A DNA stretch of 62,180 nt from Vulcanimicrobiota bacterium (GCA_003161435.1 PMOS01000016.1:1-62180), one strand, 5' to 3'. Positions 26,626-36,045 are shown, counted from the stretch's first letter. A program made the numbers and translations. The notes: generated from the letters alone by a model not told the origin.

Positions 26626-27471
26626 GTGAAAGCACTCCGCGATACCCCGCGCTACGTGATCGGCGGGGTTGAGCTCAGTCGCGAAGAGATCGTCCACAAA
26701 TATCTGCACCTGGTCAAATATGTGGCCGGGCGGATTTCGATCAACTTGCCCCCGAACGTCGAGATCAACGACCTCATCAACGACGGCATCCTCGGGCTGA
26801 TCGACGCGATCGAGAAGTACGACGACGCGCGGGGCGTCAAGTTCGAAACCTATGCGATCACGCGGATCAACGGCGCGATCCTCGACGCGCTGCGCGCGCT
26901 CGACTGGGTGCCTCGCGCGGTCCGCCAACGGGCGCGCGAGCTGGAGCGCGTCTACCAGCAGCTCGAGGTGGAGTACGGACGCGCGGCGACCGAGGACGAG
27001 GTCGCGGCGAAGATGGGTCTGAGCCTCAAAGAGCTCGATGTGTTGATGCAAAAGATTCGCGGCACGTCCGTCCTCTCGCTCGAGGAGTTTCTGCCCAACG
27101 AGCGAGGCTACGAGATCCCGCTGCTCGACACGCTGCGGGATGACGGCACCGAGGTCACCAGCGCGGTCGAGGCGCGCGAGATCAAGGCCGCGCTGGTCCG
27201 CGCGGTCGACGATCTGCCGCCGCAAGAGCGGACCGTGATCTCGCTCTACTACTTCGAGGGTCTGACCCTCAAGGAGATCAAGGGCGCGCTGAACGTCTCG
27301 GAGTCGCGGGTTTCGCAGATCCACGCGCAAGCCGTCATCCACCTGCGGACTAAGCTTCGGGCGCTGCGCGCCGATCTGGGTTATCGTGAGGGCGACCCGA
27401 CGGTAAAGCAGAAATACACCCGGCGGAACGCGACTCAGGCACCGGCTGGGGACGTCGGGGCCACGGGCTAA
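26626..27471 (+). CDS. fliA: Flagellar sigma factor FliA/WhiG type
   Basis: The 281-residue sigma-28 has region 2 (HKYLHLVKYVAGRI, then INDLINDGILGLIDAIEKYD, FETYAITRINGAILDALR), the typical DWVPRAVRQRARELE, region 3, and region 4 with ERTVISLYYFEGLTLKEI and SESRVSQIHAQAV. GTG at 26626 is preceded by GGGAG; a GTG 24 bases upstream (26602) is an alternative. It should transcribe late flagellar and chemotaxis genes. Sigma-28-type promoters found at 14572-14598, 42507-42534 and 53363-53390 are probable targets. The gene starts the small flagellar group that runs to 29930. Confidence 0.94.
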   Translation: MKALRDTPRYVIGGVELSREEIVHKYLHLVKYVAGRISINLPPNVEINDLINDGILGLIDAIEKYDDARGVKFETYAITRINGAILDALRALDWVPRAVRQRARELERVYQQLEVEYGRAATEDEVAAKMGLSLKELDVLMQKIRGTSVLSLEEFLPNERGYEIPLLDTLRDDGTEVTSAVEAREIKAALVRAVDDLPPQERTVISLYYFEGLTLKEIKGALNVSESRVSQIHAQAVIHLRTKLRALRADLGYREGDPTVKQKYTRRNATQAPAGDVGATG

Positions 27472-27490
27472 ACCTCGCGAGGAGCCAGCG

Positions 27491-27811
27491 ATGGCGATTC
27501 GTCCGACCGACATTCAAGGAGCGATCTGGCAGGCGTCGCAGACGGCGCCTCTCGCTCAGCGTGCCGACGAAGCCGCCCGCGTCGCGCAGCAGACCGCCCA
27601 GGCGTCGTTCGCGGCCCAGGTTCAAGAGCGCGAGGAGCGCGTCAACGAAATGGGCGCGGCGCTGGGGAACCGCGTCGATCCCAACGCCGAGCGGCGGTCG
27701 GGCGGCGACGGCTACGAGCCGCGCGACGGCCATCCGCGCAACGCGTTCGAAACCGCGGTCGACGATGCGGCCGGGCTCGATGAGCCGCACTTGATCGACT
27801 TCACCGCCTGA
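27491..27811 (+). CDS. Small flagellar-operon protein of unknown function
   Basis: The 106-residue protein is hydrophilic and Ala/Gln/Arg-rich, beginning MAIRPTDIQGAI and ending in LIDFTA, with a predicted helix over about 15-50 (ADEAARVAQQTAQASFAAQV). CGAGGAG gives a good ribosome site. Similar small proteins beginning with a P(V/I)RPxDIQ-like segment occur beside sigma and flagellar genes in several phyla; none has a known role. It lies between fliA and the ylqG-like gene with gaps of only a few bases, so it belongs to the same operon. Confidence 0.75.
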   Translation: MAIRPTDIQGAIWQASQTAPLAQRADEAARVAQQTAQASFAAQVQEREERVNEMGAALGNRVDPNAERRSGGDGYEPRDGHPRNAFETAVDDAAGLDEPHLIDFTA

Positions 27812-27813
27812 GC

Positions 27814-29625
27814 ATGAGCATCGATCCGCTGGCCGGGATCGTGGCCGGCAATGCGGATCTGGCCGCACTGATCGACGCCGAGCTGTCGCAGCTTGCGACC
27901 GACGCGCAAGCCTTGCGCGCGCTGTTGGTCGAGAACGCGGTCGTGACGGCGCGCGTCTTGCCGTCGAACGGTTTGACCGACCTGCTCGAGATCGCGGGCC
28001 GGCGCGTTGCCGCGTCACTGCCGCCCACCGTGCGCCCCGGCGACGTGCTGCAGGTGCGCGTCACGGGGTTCGACGGCGACCGCATCCTGCTGCAGATCGT
28101 CGACACCGGCGCGGACGCCGCCGTCGAGACGGGGCCGGCCAACGCTCCGGTCGCACCGCCGCCGAGCGCCTTCGTCGCCGCCTCGATCGTGCCGGCAACT
28201 CCGGCGCCTCCGGCTACCGTCGCTGCAATGCCCGCCGCTGCGCCGGCGACGACGACTCGCGCGTCGGCGCCGTCCGGCTCGGTGCCGGTCCTGTCTGCCG
28301 AAAACTTCGGCGACGAAGCGAGGCCGGCCGTCACCGTCCCGCTCGCCGATCTCCCGCCCGCCGCGCCGTCCGCCCCACCGCCGGGTGCCGCGTTCTCGGC
28401 GGCCGTGTTGCGCGCCAACGTAGCGCCGCAAGCTGCGGACGACGGGCCGCGATTGCAGGCCGCGGTCGCTGCGCCGACGCGCGCGCCGATCGTCGTCGCG
28501 CCCGGACCGACGTCGATCGAGGCGCGGATGGCGACGGCGCGTGCGACCGTGGCGCAGGTGAGCGCCGTGCCGGCGGCGCGCACGGCGACGATCGCCGGAG
28601 CCTTGCCGCGCGCAGCCGCGCCGCCCGCCGTCGCTTCGCCGGCGATCGCCGCGCGCAGCACCCCGGTCGCACCGCCGCCGCGCGCGTCGGGCTTATCCGC
28701 CTACACCGAGCCCGTCGCGCTGCTGCGTGCGCTGCGGCTGCCGGTGACACCCACCACCGTCGCCGCCGCAACGACGGCGCTCGCGCGGCCCGAGAAATTG
28801 CCGGCGGTGCTGACGACGCTCGAGCGAGCGCTGCCGAGCGGGAGCGATGACCCGCAGGTCGCGACGCTGCGCACGCTGGGCACGCTGCTCGCGTTCGTCG
28901 GACGGATCGATCCGCGCTCGCCGGCACTCGCCTCGCAGATCGCCGCTTTCGTCGATCACGTCGTCGACGGTGCGGAGCCGAAGATCGCGACGCTGCTCGC
29001 CGCGACGCGCGCGGCCGCGCCGGACCAGCGGGCCGCGCCGTCGACTTCGCCGCTTCCCGCCGCCGTCGCCGCCGAACGCAGCGCGGCGTTGAGCAACGAC
29101 CTCAAGCAAACGCTGCTCGCGGTCGCCGCGGATCCGGCGACGCCCGCCCGGCTCGCGCCGTCGTTGGCCGGCGCACTGACCGCGCTCACCGCCGTGCAGG
29201 TGAACGCGGCCCAAACGCTGGCCGCGCATCCCGACGGTATCGCGTTCACGTTGCCGCTCACGACGGAGCACGGTGCGGCGAGCGCACGCATCAGCGTCAA
29301 GCGCGACGCGCCGCAAGGGCGCGGCGTGCCCGTCGACCCGGCGAACTTTCGCATCGCCTTCGTCCTCGATACGATCCACTACGGCACGGTCGCGATCGAT
29401 CTGGTGACCGTTGGACGCGAGGTGACGGTCGACGTGCGAACCGAGGCGGCGCCCGCGATGCGCGCGTTCCGCGACGCGCTCGGCGGTTTGACCGACCGGC
29501 TCGAGTCGCTGCGCTATCGCGTCGCGTCGGCGGGCGCTTCGGTCGGAACGACGTCGACGATCGCCGTCGAGGCGCCGCCGTCGCAACCGTTCGACCCGCA
29601 GGCAGCCGTGGACCGCTCGGCATGA
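27814..29625 (+). CDS. FliK/YlqG-like protein with C-terminal Flg_hook-type domain
   Basis: The 603-residue protein has a short N-terminal domain (residues about 1-100, including RPGDVLQVRVTGFDGDRILLQI), a long Ala/Pro-rich low-complexity middle, and a C-terminal domain (about 490-590). The latter has strand-helix features of hook-length-control proteins (FVLDTIHYGTVAIDLV, VTVDVRTEAAPAMRAFRDAL, LESLRYRVASAG). Gene order, with a FlhB-C-like gene overlapping its 3' end, matches the ylqG-ylqH pair of Bacillus. A second, more typical FliK is encoded at 48761-50362, so this one probably has a specialised role in export or hook assembly. Confidence 0.72.
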   Translation: MSIDPLAGIVAGNADLAALIDAELSQLATDAQALRALLVENAVVTARVLPSNGLTDLLEIAGRRVAASLPPTVRPGDVLQVRVTGFDGDRILLQIVDTGADAAVETGPANAPVAPPPSAFVAASIVPATPAPPATVAAMPAAAPATTTRASAPSGSVPVLSAENFGDEARPAVTVPLADLPPAAPSAPPPGAAFSAAVLRANVAPQAADDGPRLQAAVAAPTRAPIVVAPGPTSIEARMATARATVAQVSAVPAARTATIAGALPRAAAPPAVASPAIAARSTPVAPPPRASGLSAYTEPVALLRALRLPVTPTTVAAATTALARPEKLPAVLTTLERALPSGSDDPQVATLRTLGTLLAFVGRIDPRSPALASQIAAFVDHVVDGAEPKIATLLAATRAAAPDQRAAPSTSPLPAAVAAERSAALSNDLKQTLLAVAADPATPARLAPSLAGALTALTAVQVNAAQTLAAHPDGIAFTLPLTTEHGAASARISVKRDAPQGRGVPVDPANFRIAFVLDTIHYGTVAIDLVTVGREVTVDVRTEAAPAMRAFRDALGGLTDRLESLRYRVASAGASVGTTSTIAVEAPPSQPFDPQAAVDRSA

Positions 29626-29930
29626 ACGCGCGCTACTACGATGCGCGCCGCAACGCGCCGGCGCGCCCCGCCGCCGCTGCGCTGGCCTACGATCCGCTCG
29701 GCCCCGAGCCGCCCGAGATCGTCGCGCTAGGCCGCGGGCTGACCGCCGAGGAGATCGTCCGCATCGCCCGCGAGAACGACGTCCCGATCCATCAGGACGC
29801 CGGTCTGGTCGAGGCGCTCGCCAAGCTCGAAGTCGGGCGCACCCTTCCCCGCGAGCTGTACGCGGTCGTCGCCGAGGTGCTGGCCTTCGTCTACGCCGTC
29901 GACGCGCAGGGATCGCCGAACGGAGGTTGA
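29622..29930 (+). CDS. FlhB C-terminal-domain homolog (YlqH/FhlB)
   Basis: The 102-residue protein corresponds to the cytoplasmic end of FlhB without its membrane part. VALGRGLTAEEIVRIARENDVPIHQDAGLVEALAKLEVG aligns with the region after the NPTH cleavage site of FlhB (compare VAKGADLIALHIRALAKEHDVPI at 59184-60251), then LPRELYAVVAEVLAFVYAVD. Such FhlB proteins can bind export-substrate chaperones and substitute for cleaved FlhB-C. It overlaps the ylqG-like gene by four bases (ATGA). Full-length FlhB is also present in the window. Confidence 0.9.
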   Translation: MNARYYDARRNAPARPAAAALAYDPLGPEPPEIVALGRGLTAEEIVRIARENDVPIHQDAGLVEALAKLEVGRTLPRELYAVVAEVLAFVYAVDAQGSPNGG

Positions 29931-29954
29931 GCGCGGGCGCCGAACGGCGGCTCC

Positions 29955-31577
29955 GTGAGAATGCGGAGAATCGTGGCGCTCGTCGCCGCGGCGATGTTCG
30001 TTTGCGCCGTGGCGGCCGCTTCCGCGCAAGAGCGCACCCCGGCGCCACAAGCGAGCCGGCGTCCCGCGGCGACACCGATGCCGTCGTCGCCGCCGTCGCC
30101 GGTGCCACCGGCGGCCGCGGCACCGCCCGGAACCGTGCGCGAGCCGCGGGGGCGCGAAACCGCGATGCCCGACGCGGTGACGCACCATACCGTGGTGGTC
30201 GGCGGACGAACGCTGGCCTACACGGCGCGCGCCGGGACGATCCCGCTGCGCAACGCGGCGGGCGACGAAACCGCGCAGGTGTTCTCGGTCGCGTACACCC
30301 TCGACGGCACGGACCGGCGCTCGCGCCCGGTGACCTTCGTGTGGAACGGTGGTCCGGGTTCGTCGACGATGTGGCTGCACATGGCGTCGTACGGTCCCGT
30401 GCGCGTTGCGATCCCGTCGAACGCGACGCCGCCCGCGCCGGGCACGCCGTACGCCGCGAACCCTGATACGCTGCTCGACCTGACCGACCTCGTGTTCATC
30501 GATGCGGTCGGGACGGGGTACAGCCGCATCGTCGGCAAGGGAACGCCGTCGATGTTCTTCGGCATCGACGAGGATGCCGACGCGTTCGACAACTTCATCC
30601 GCGAGTGGACGACGCGCAACGATCGCTGGGGCTCGCCGAAGTTCCTGTTCGGCGAGTCGTACGGCACGACGCGCGCCGCTGACGTCGTCGACCGGTTGCA
30701 GGGTCACGGAATGGCGATCGACGGCGTCGTGCTGTTGTCGTCGGTGCTCGACTTCAACGTCATCGACAACGGTGGCGGGCCGGGCGAAGACTACGGCTAT
30801 GTCGCGTTCTTGCCGACCGAGGCCGCCGTCGCTTGGTACCACCATGCGATCCCGGGCAACCCGCCCGACTTGGCGAGCTTCGTCGCGCAGGCGCGCGCGT
30901 TCGCGCAAGGGCCGTACGCCGCGGCACTGCAGCGCGGCGACGAGCTCGACGCCGCATCACGGCGCGCGATCGCGATCCGGATCCATGATTTCATCGGGCT
31001 CGACCCACGGTATATCGAGCGCGCGAACCTGCGCGTCGATCCGAGTCGCTTCGAGCACGAGCTGTTGGCTGCGCGCGGGATCACGACCGGACGCCTCGAC
31101 GGGCGTTACGAAGGCCCGACCGCCGACCGCACCGCCGACGCTACGCGTTACGATCCGACCAGCGACAGCGCGCTCACCGACGCGATCGTGTCGGGGTTCA
31201 GCGCGTACCTGCGCGACGATCTCGACTACCATGCCGACCGGCCGTATCTCGGCACGAACTACCCGGTCGTCGGCGCGCACTGGAACCAGCGGCTGCGCAA
31301 CTCGATCCTGACGGCGAACGTCGCCGGCCACTTGCGCACCGCGCTGATCGAGAACCCCTACCTGCGGGTGTTCTCGGCGAACGGCTACTACGATCTGGCG
31401 ACGCCGTTCTTCGGGACGGAGTACACGCTGGGCCACCTCCAGCTTCCATCCACGCTGCGCTCGCACATCGAGTACGGCTTCTATCCGTCAGGACATATGG
31501 TCTACCTCAACGACGAAGCCCGCCGCTCGTTCAAGGCGGATTTGGTGCGTTTCTACAGCGAGGCGACTGCACGATGA
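29955..31577 (+). CDS. S10-family serine carboxypeptidase-like exported peptidase (1)
   Basis: The 540-residue protein has a signal peptide ending ASAQ, a Pro/Ala-rich linker (about 30-65), and an alpha/beta-hydrolase peptidase domain. Visible are the oxyanion motif TFVWNGGPGSST, the nucleophile LFGESYGTTRA, the aspartate in FSANGYYDLATPF and the histidine in FYPSGHMVYLN. It should be a periplasmic or secreted carboxypeptidase. Start is GTG 29955 or ATG 29961. It is followed with a 4-base overlap by a paralog, a tandem duplication. Neither is related to the flagellar genes upstream. Confidence 0.93.
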   Translation: MRMRRIVALVAAAMFVCAVAAASAQERTPAPQASRRPAATPMPSSPPSPVPPAAAAPPGTVREPRGRETAMPDAVTHHTVVVGGRTLAYTARAGTIPLRNAAGDETAQVFSVAYTLDGTDRRSRPVTFVWNGGPGSSTMWLHMASYGPVRVAIPSNATPPAPGTPYAANPDTLLDLTDLVFIDAVGTGYSRIVGKGTPSMFFGIDEDADAFDNFIREWTTRNDRWGSPKFLFGESYGTTRAADVVDRLQGHGMAIDGVVLLSSVLDFNVIDNGGGPGEDYGYVAFLPTEAAVAWYHHAIPGNPPDLASFVAQARAFAQGPYAAALQRGDELDAASRRAIAIRIHDFIGLDPRYIERANLRVDPSRFEHELLAARGITTGRLDGRYEGPTADRTADATRYDPTSDSALTDAIVSGFSAYLRDDLDYHADRPYLGTNYPVVGAHWNQRLRNSILTANVAGHLRTALIENPYLRVFSANGYYDLATPFFGTEYTLGHLQLPSTLRSHIEYGFYPSGHMVYLNDEARRSFKADLVRFYSEATAR

Positions 31578-33118
31578 CGCGGCGCGCGCTCTCCGCAGTC
31601 GTCCTCATCGCGCTCGGTGCCGTCGCGTTCGCCGTCGGTGTGCCGCGACGCGCCGCCGCACAGGCCGGGCCGACACCGGTGCCGGCGCCGAGCTATGCGC
31701 CGATCCCGCACGTCCGCGACGCGGTCAGCCGGCACACGATCGTGTTGGGCGGAAAGCGCATCGCGTACACCGCACGCGCCGGGCGGCTGCTGCTGCACGA
31801 CGCGAACGGTGCACCAACGGCCAGCGTCTTCTACGTCGCGTACACCGCCGACCGCAGCGTCGCGAAGCACCGCCCGGTCACGTTCCTGTGGAACGGCGGT
31901 CCGGGCTCGTCGACGATCTGGCTGCACATGGGCTCGTTCGGCCCGCTGCGCGTCGCGGTCCCGAAGGATGGCACGCAGCCGCCGCCGACCGCACCGCTCG
32001 TCGCCAACGAGTCCTCGCTGCTCGACACCAGCGACCTCGTGTTCGTCGACGCGGTCGGAACCGGCTGGAGCCGGATCGTCGCGCACGCGAAGCCGAGCGA
32101 CTTCTTCGGCGTCGACGAGGACGCACGCGCCTTCGCGCAGTTCATCGAGCGCTGGACGACCGTGAACGCGCGCTGGGAATCGCCGAAGTTTCTGTTCGGC
32201 GAGTCGTACGGAACGACGCGGGCGGCGAACGTCGCCAACGTGCTGCAGAACGACGGGATGGCCGTCAACGGCGTCGTGCTGCTCTCGTCGGCGCTCGACT
32301 ACAACTTCTTGCCGATCGGGCAGGGGCCGGGCAACGACTACGTCTACATCGGTTACCTTCCGACCGAAGCCGCCGTCGCGTGGTATCACCACAAGGTCGC
32401 CGGCAACCCGCGCGATCTGGGGCGGTTCGTCGCCGAGGTCAGCGCGTTTGCCGGCGGGCCCTACGCGCAGGCGCTCATGCTCGGCGACGCGCTCGACGCG
32501 CGGACGCGCGCGCAGATCGTCGCGCGGCTGCACGCGTACACGGGACTGTCGGCGGACTACATCGAGCGTGCCGACCTGCGGATCAGCCCGAACCGCTTCA
32601 GCGAGGAGTTGTTACGGTCGGAGGAGCGCAGCGTCGGCCGCTACGACGGCCGCTACGCGGGGCATGAGGTCGATCCGAACGGGACGGTGCCGACGGACGA
32701 CTTCTCCGACACGATGACCTCCGCGGCATACATTGCGGGCTTCAACCACTATGTCCACGACGTGTTGCACTACACCGAGGAACGGCCGTACGAGGTTCTG
32801 TCTTTCCCGGTGAACCGCAGCTGGAAGTACCAGCGCGACGAGGACGGCAACGCGGTCACCGTCGTCGCCGACCTGCGTTCGGCGATCGTGCAGAACCCCT
32901 ACCTGCACGTCCTGTCGGCGAACGGTTACTTCGACCTGGCAACCGGCTTCTACGGTACCGAGTATTTGTTGCACCACATGGGCCTGACGCCCGCCGAAAG
33001 CCGCCGCGTCACGTTCGCGTTCTTCCCGAGCGGCCACGAGGTCTACCTCAACCACGACGCGCTGATCCAGTTCAAAGCCGACCTCGTCCGCTTCTACCGC
33101 AACGCCATCCCGCGCTAG
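31574..33118 (+). CDS. S10-family serine carboxypeptidase-like exported peptidase (2)
   Basis: The 514-residue paralog of the preceding gene has the same domain plan: signal peptide ending AAAQA, TFLWNGGPGSST, LFGESYGTTRAA, LSANGYFDLATGF and FFPSGHEVYLN, so the Ser-Asp-His triad is complete. Whole-length alignment by eye shows roughly half identical positions, an old tandem duplication. The two genes overlap at ATGA and should be made together, perhaps with different peptide specificities. It is convergent with the aldo/keto reductase gene, with one base between stops. Confidence 0.93.
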   Translation: MTRRALSAVVLIALGAVAFAVGVPRRAAAQAGPTPVPAPSYAPIPHVRDAVSRHTIVLGGKRIAYTARAGRLLLHDANGAPTASVFYVAYTADRSVAKHRPVTFLWNGGPGSSTIWLHMGSFGPLRVAVPKDGTQPPPTAPLVANESSLLDTSDLVFVDAVGTGWSRIVAHAKPSDFFGVDEDARAFAQFIERWTTVNARWESPKFLFGESYGTTRAANVANVLQNDGMAVNGVVLLSSALDYNFLPIGQGPGNDYVYIGYLPTEAAVAWYHHKVAGNPRDLGRFVAEVSAFAGGPYAQALMLGDALDARTRAQIVARLHAYTGLSADYIERADLRISPNRFSEELLRSEERSVGRYDGRYAGHEVDPNGTVPTDDFSDTMTSAAYIAGFNHYVHDVLHYTEERPYEVLSFPVNRSWKYQRDEDGNAVTVVADLRSAIVQNPYLHVLSANGYFDLATGFYGTEYLLHHMGLTPAESRRVTFAFFPSGHEVYLNHDALIQFKADLVRFYRNAIPR

Positions 33119-33119
33119 G

Positions 33120-34040
33120 TTACATCGCGAGTTTTTCCATCGGGGGGAAGCCGTGTTGGGCGCGGCCTTCGTCGGCGTCGTTTTTTGCAGTGGACTTGTA
33201 GAGCTCGAGGTGACCGTCGCCGGCGCGGTCGCGGTACTTGTCGCGCAGGGCTTGCAGCGCGACCTCGTCGAGCGGGCTGAAACCGTCGGCGATCCGGACG
33301 TGATGGTCGAGCACGTGCTGGGAGTCGATCCCGGTGATCGTGCACAGGACACCGGGGAGTGACATCGCGTATCGCAGCGCGTCGTCGGGGTCGACCTTGC
33401 CGGCTTCGAGCAGACGGCCTTCGGCGAACGCCTTCATCCCGAGTACCTTGATGTTGCGCTCGCGTGCCAGCGGCAGGACGTTCTTCTCGAAACTGCGGTA
33501 GTTGGCGTCCATCACGTTGAGTGGCATCTGCGCGGTGTCGAACGGGAAGCCGCGCTCGATCATCTCGCGATGGATCTCCGGGCGCTTGTGACCGGTGAAG
33601 CCGACGAAGCGCACTTTCCCGTCGCGCTTCGCCCGCTCGAGTGCTTCGATCACGCCGCCTTTGGCGTAATGCAGCGCCGGATCGTTGTCGTACACGCATT
33701 CATGCACTTGCCACAAGTCGAGGTGATCGGTGCGCAGGCGGCGCAGCGACTCTTCGAGCTGCTGCATCGCCACGCCGGCGCCTCGGCCGTGCGTGCACAC
33801 CTTCGTCATCAGGAATACGCTGTCGCGGCGGTTTCCGTCCGCGAGGCCTTTCCCCATCCGTTCCTCGCTGACGTGTTCGTTATATTCCCACGCGTTGTCG
33901 AGGAAGGTGATGCCGGCGTCGATCGCCGCGTGTAGCAGGCGGATGGCTTCCGACTCGTCCTTGACCAAGCCCAAATGGTAGCCGCCGAAGCCGATCGCCG
34001 AGACGGCGACGCCGGGGGCGATCTCGCGTTGCGCAATCAT
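33120..34040 (-). CDS. Aldo/keto reductase
   Basis: The 306-residue TIM-barrel NADPH-dependent oxidoreductase shows GFGGYHLG near the start, the catalytic Asp/Tyr in FLDNAWEYNEHVSEERMG, the Lys in MTKVCTHG, and the His in LWQVHECV. The central GKVRFVGFTGH motif and a Cys/His-poor C-terminus place it with the bacterial AKRs that reduce aldehydes. The C-terminal tail is short and lacks the iron-sulfur cysteines of some relatives. Start at 34040 is chosen because it opens with MIAQREIAPGV at the proper N-terminus; the long open frame further upstream is antisense to ftsY. Confidence 0.93.
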   Translation of the reverse strand: MIAQREIAPGVAVSAIGFGGYHLGLVKDESEAIRLLHAAIDAGITFLDNAWEYNEHVSEERMGKGLADGNRRDSVFLMTKVCTHGRGAGVAMQQLEESLRRLRTDHLDLWQVHECVYDNDPALHYAKGGVIEALERAKRDGKVRFVGFTGHKRPEIHREMIERGFPFDTAQMPLNVMDANYRSFEKNVLPLARERNIKVLGMKAFAEGRLLEAGKVDPDDALRYAMSLPGVLCTITGIDSQHVLDHHVRIADGFSPLDEVALQALRDKYRDRAGDGHLELYKSTAKNDADEGRAQHGFPPMEKLAM

Positions 34041-34079
34041 GGGGGCCCTGTACCCACCTCCAGCGAACCCGCTGGACCC

Positions 34080-35003
34080 GTGAGCTGGTTCGGTAAGATC
34101 AAAGCGGCGCTGACCCGCACGCGCGAGGCGTTCGGCGGCGAGCTCGAGGCAATGGCGCTTGCTCGCCGGCCGGTCGACGAGGCGCTGTGGGACGATCTCG
34201 AAGAGATCTTGATCACGGCCGACTTCGGCGTCGCGACGACGAACAAGATCGTCGGGGCGTTGCGCGTCGTCGCCAAGCAAGATCGCTACGAGACGAGTGA
34301 CCGGGTCGTCGCACGCTTCCGGCGCGACGTCGAGAACTTTCTCACGCTCCCGGACATGGGCTTGCACCTGACGTCGAAGCCCGCCGTGATCCTGGTGGTC
34401 GGCGTCAACGGCAGCGGGAAGACGACGACGATCGGCAAGCTCGCCGCGCTGCTGCGCACCCAGCGCAAGCGCGTAATGGTCGTCGCCGCCGACACGTTCC
34501 GCGCCGCGGCCGCCGAACAGCTCGAGATTTGGGCGAAGCGGGCCGATGCCGAGTATGTGCGCGGTGCGGAAGGCTCCGATCCGTCGTCGGTCGTGTTCGA
34601 CGGGATGAGCGCCGCCAAGGCCCGCGGTGTCGACGTCGTGCTCGTCGACACCGCCGGCCGGCTGCAGACCAAGACGAACCTCATGGAAGAGCTCAAGAAG
34701 ATGCGGCGCATCATCGAACGCGAAAGCGGCGGCCCGCCCGCCGAAACGCTCCTGGTTGTCGACGGTACGACAGGTCAGAACGCGCTCTCGCAAGCGCGCC
34801 TCTTCAACGAAGCGACGCAGCTGACGGGCGTCATCGTGACCAAGCTCGACTCGACCGCAAAAGGTGGCGTGCTCGTCGGCATCGTCGACCAGCTCGCCGT
34901 CCCGGTGAAGTACATCGGCATCGGCGAAGCGCAAGACGCGCTCGCCCCGTTCGATCCCGCCCAGTTCACCAAAGCGCTGTTCGAAGATGCGCCCGCAGCG
35001 TAG
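34080..35003 (+). CDS. ftsY: Signal recognition particle receptor FtsY (NG domains only)
   Basis: The 307-residue GTPase docks ribosome-SRP complexes at the membrane. It starts at GTG 34080 with SWFGKIKAALTRTREAF, a short amphipathic segment, followed by the helical N domain and the G domain: GVNGSGKTTT, DTFRAAAAEQL, VDTAGRLQTKTNLMEEL, TKLDSTAKGG and GIGEAQDAL. The long acidic N-terminal A domain of E. coli FtsY is missing, as in many non-proteobacteria. The small secreted-protein gene 34987-35409 overlaps its 3' end. Confidence 0.96.
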   Translation: MSWFGKIKAALTRTREAFGGELEAMALARRPVDEALWDDLEEILITADFGVATTNKIVGALRVVAKQDRYETSDRVVARFRRDVENFLTLPDMGLHLTSKPAVILVVGVNGSGKTTTIGKLAALLRTQRKRVMVVAADTFRAAAAEQLEIWAKRADAEYVRGAEGSDPSSVVFDGMSAAKARGVDVVLVDTAGRLQTKTNLMEELKKMRRIIERESGGPPAETLLVVDGTTGQNALSQARLFNEATQLTGVIVTKLDSTAKGGVLVGIVDQLAVPVKYIGIGEAQDALAPFDPAQFTKALFEDAPAA

Positions 35004-35409
35004 AATGCTGAGCGGGCTAGCCGCTGCCTTGCTCGCTGTCGTCGCGTTCACGGCGCCGGCACTGCCCGCGGATGCGCCGGTCGTGGTTCCGCTCCACGTC
35101 GTGCACGCGCGGCTCGGCGATCCCGAGCTGGTTCTGAGTCCCGACAATGCGACGCTCGACGCGTTCACGATGGTCGACGCGGGGCGCGAAAGCTGGCCTA
35201 CCGGCTGTCTTTGGATCGGCGGCGCCGAGCCGACCGACGTGTGCGGCCGAATCATCTTCGATACCGGTTCGCGGCAATGCACCGCTACGACGACCGCCGC
35301 CGCGCGCGACGGCGACGTCGCCGGCGGAACTTCGGTGCGGCTCGAGGTCGGCGCGTGGTCGCACGCATTCGATGTCGGACCGGGCCGAATGGGCTTCAAC
35401 TCGACGTAA
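34987..35409 (+). CDS. Small exported protein of unknown function
   Basis: The 140-residue protein has a signal peptide (about residues 7-28, ending LPADA) and a mature part with strand-like segments (VVVPLHVVHARLGDPELVLS, CGRIIFDTG, TSVRLEVGAWSHAFDVG) and three cysteines. No family is recognised. The ATG at 34987 overlaps the end of ftsY; the ATG at 35005, just after the ftsY stop, is equally possible and keeps the signal peptide. Confidence 0.6.
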   Translation: MRPQRRMLSGLAAALLAVVAFTAPALPADAPVVVPLHVVHARLGDPELVLSPDNATLDAFTMVDAGRESWPTGCLWIGGAEPTDVCGRIIFDTGSRQCTATTTAAARDGDVAGGTSVRLEVGAWSHAFDVGPGRMGFNST

Positions 35410-35558
35410 ATCGCGCATTCGAAAGCTCGGTTCGGCGTTGCGCTCGCAAGCTGCAATCGTACTCGGTCGCCGGGAGAAGGATCGGTCGTTCGCCAAGGTG
35501 AGCAGCCAGGGCGGCCCAATTTTGGCTACGCCGCCCCACTGCGAGGAACGCGATCGAC

Positions 35559-36041
35559 ATGACACACTGGCGGCCCATCGCCCCAATCGTGGCGCTCTCC
35601 ATGTTTGCCGCCGTCGTGTCGCCGGCGACGGCCGCCGTCCAAGATGACGTTCGCGCCGCGACGATCGATGCGCTCCAAGCCCGGATCGCGGCCCCGCGTG
35701 CGACGATCCACGTGAACTACGTCGTCGTCGCCGGCCGGTGGGGATTCACGTCGTGGAAGGTCGTGGGCACGGAAGGCGGCGACACCGTGCTGCAGCAGAC
35801 CGACGGCGTCTGGCATGTGTACGGGGAGGCCAGCAATCACTTGACCCTTCGGCAGTTGGCGCGCTTCGGCGTGCCGCCGGCGCTGGCGACGGCGCTCTTG
35901 GCCGGCGTGTGCCCGATCCCGGCGCGGTCGGAGGCAGCCGGCTACGTTGTGGACAGCGTCGCCGTGCGAAGATTCGACGGCAACGGAAAGCAGATCGACA
36001 AAAAGATCGTCTGCACCGATACCGCAAGTCCGCGCCGGTAA
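35559..36041 (+). CDS. Exported protein of unknown function, tandem paralog A
   Basis: The 160-residue protein has a signal peptide ending ATAA, then VQDDVRAATIDALQARI, HVNYVVVAGRWGFTSWK, a Gln/Thr/Asp-rich strand, a helix LRQLARFGVPPALATALLAG and CPIPARSEA. The same sequence of motifs is found in the next gene, so the two are paralogs. Two cysteines (in GVCPI and IVCTD) are shared and may form a disulfide. The family is unknown to me. The start has GAGGAACG upstream. Confidence 0.7.
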   Translation: MTHWRPIAPIVALSMFAAVVSPATAAVQDDVRAATIDALQARIAAPRATIHVNYVVVAGRWGFTSWKVVGTEGGDTVLQQTDGVWHVYGEASNHLTLRQLARFGVPPALATALLAGVCPIPARSEAAGYVVDSVAVRRFDGNGKQIDKKIVCTDTASPRR

Positions 36042-36045
36042 CGAA

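Noticed and set aside
33120..35519. 799-codon minus-strand frame
   Set aside because: Only the part to 34040 is the aldo/keto reductase; the rest is antisense to ftsY and keeps open because of GC-rich codon bias.
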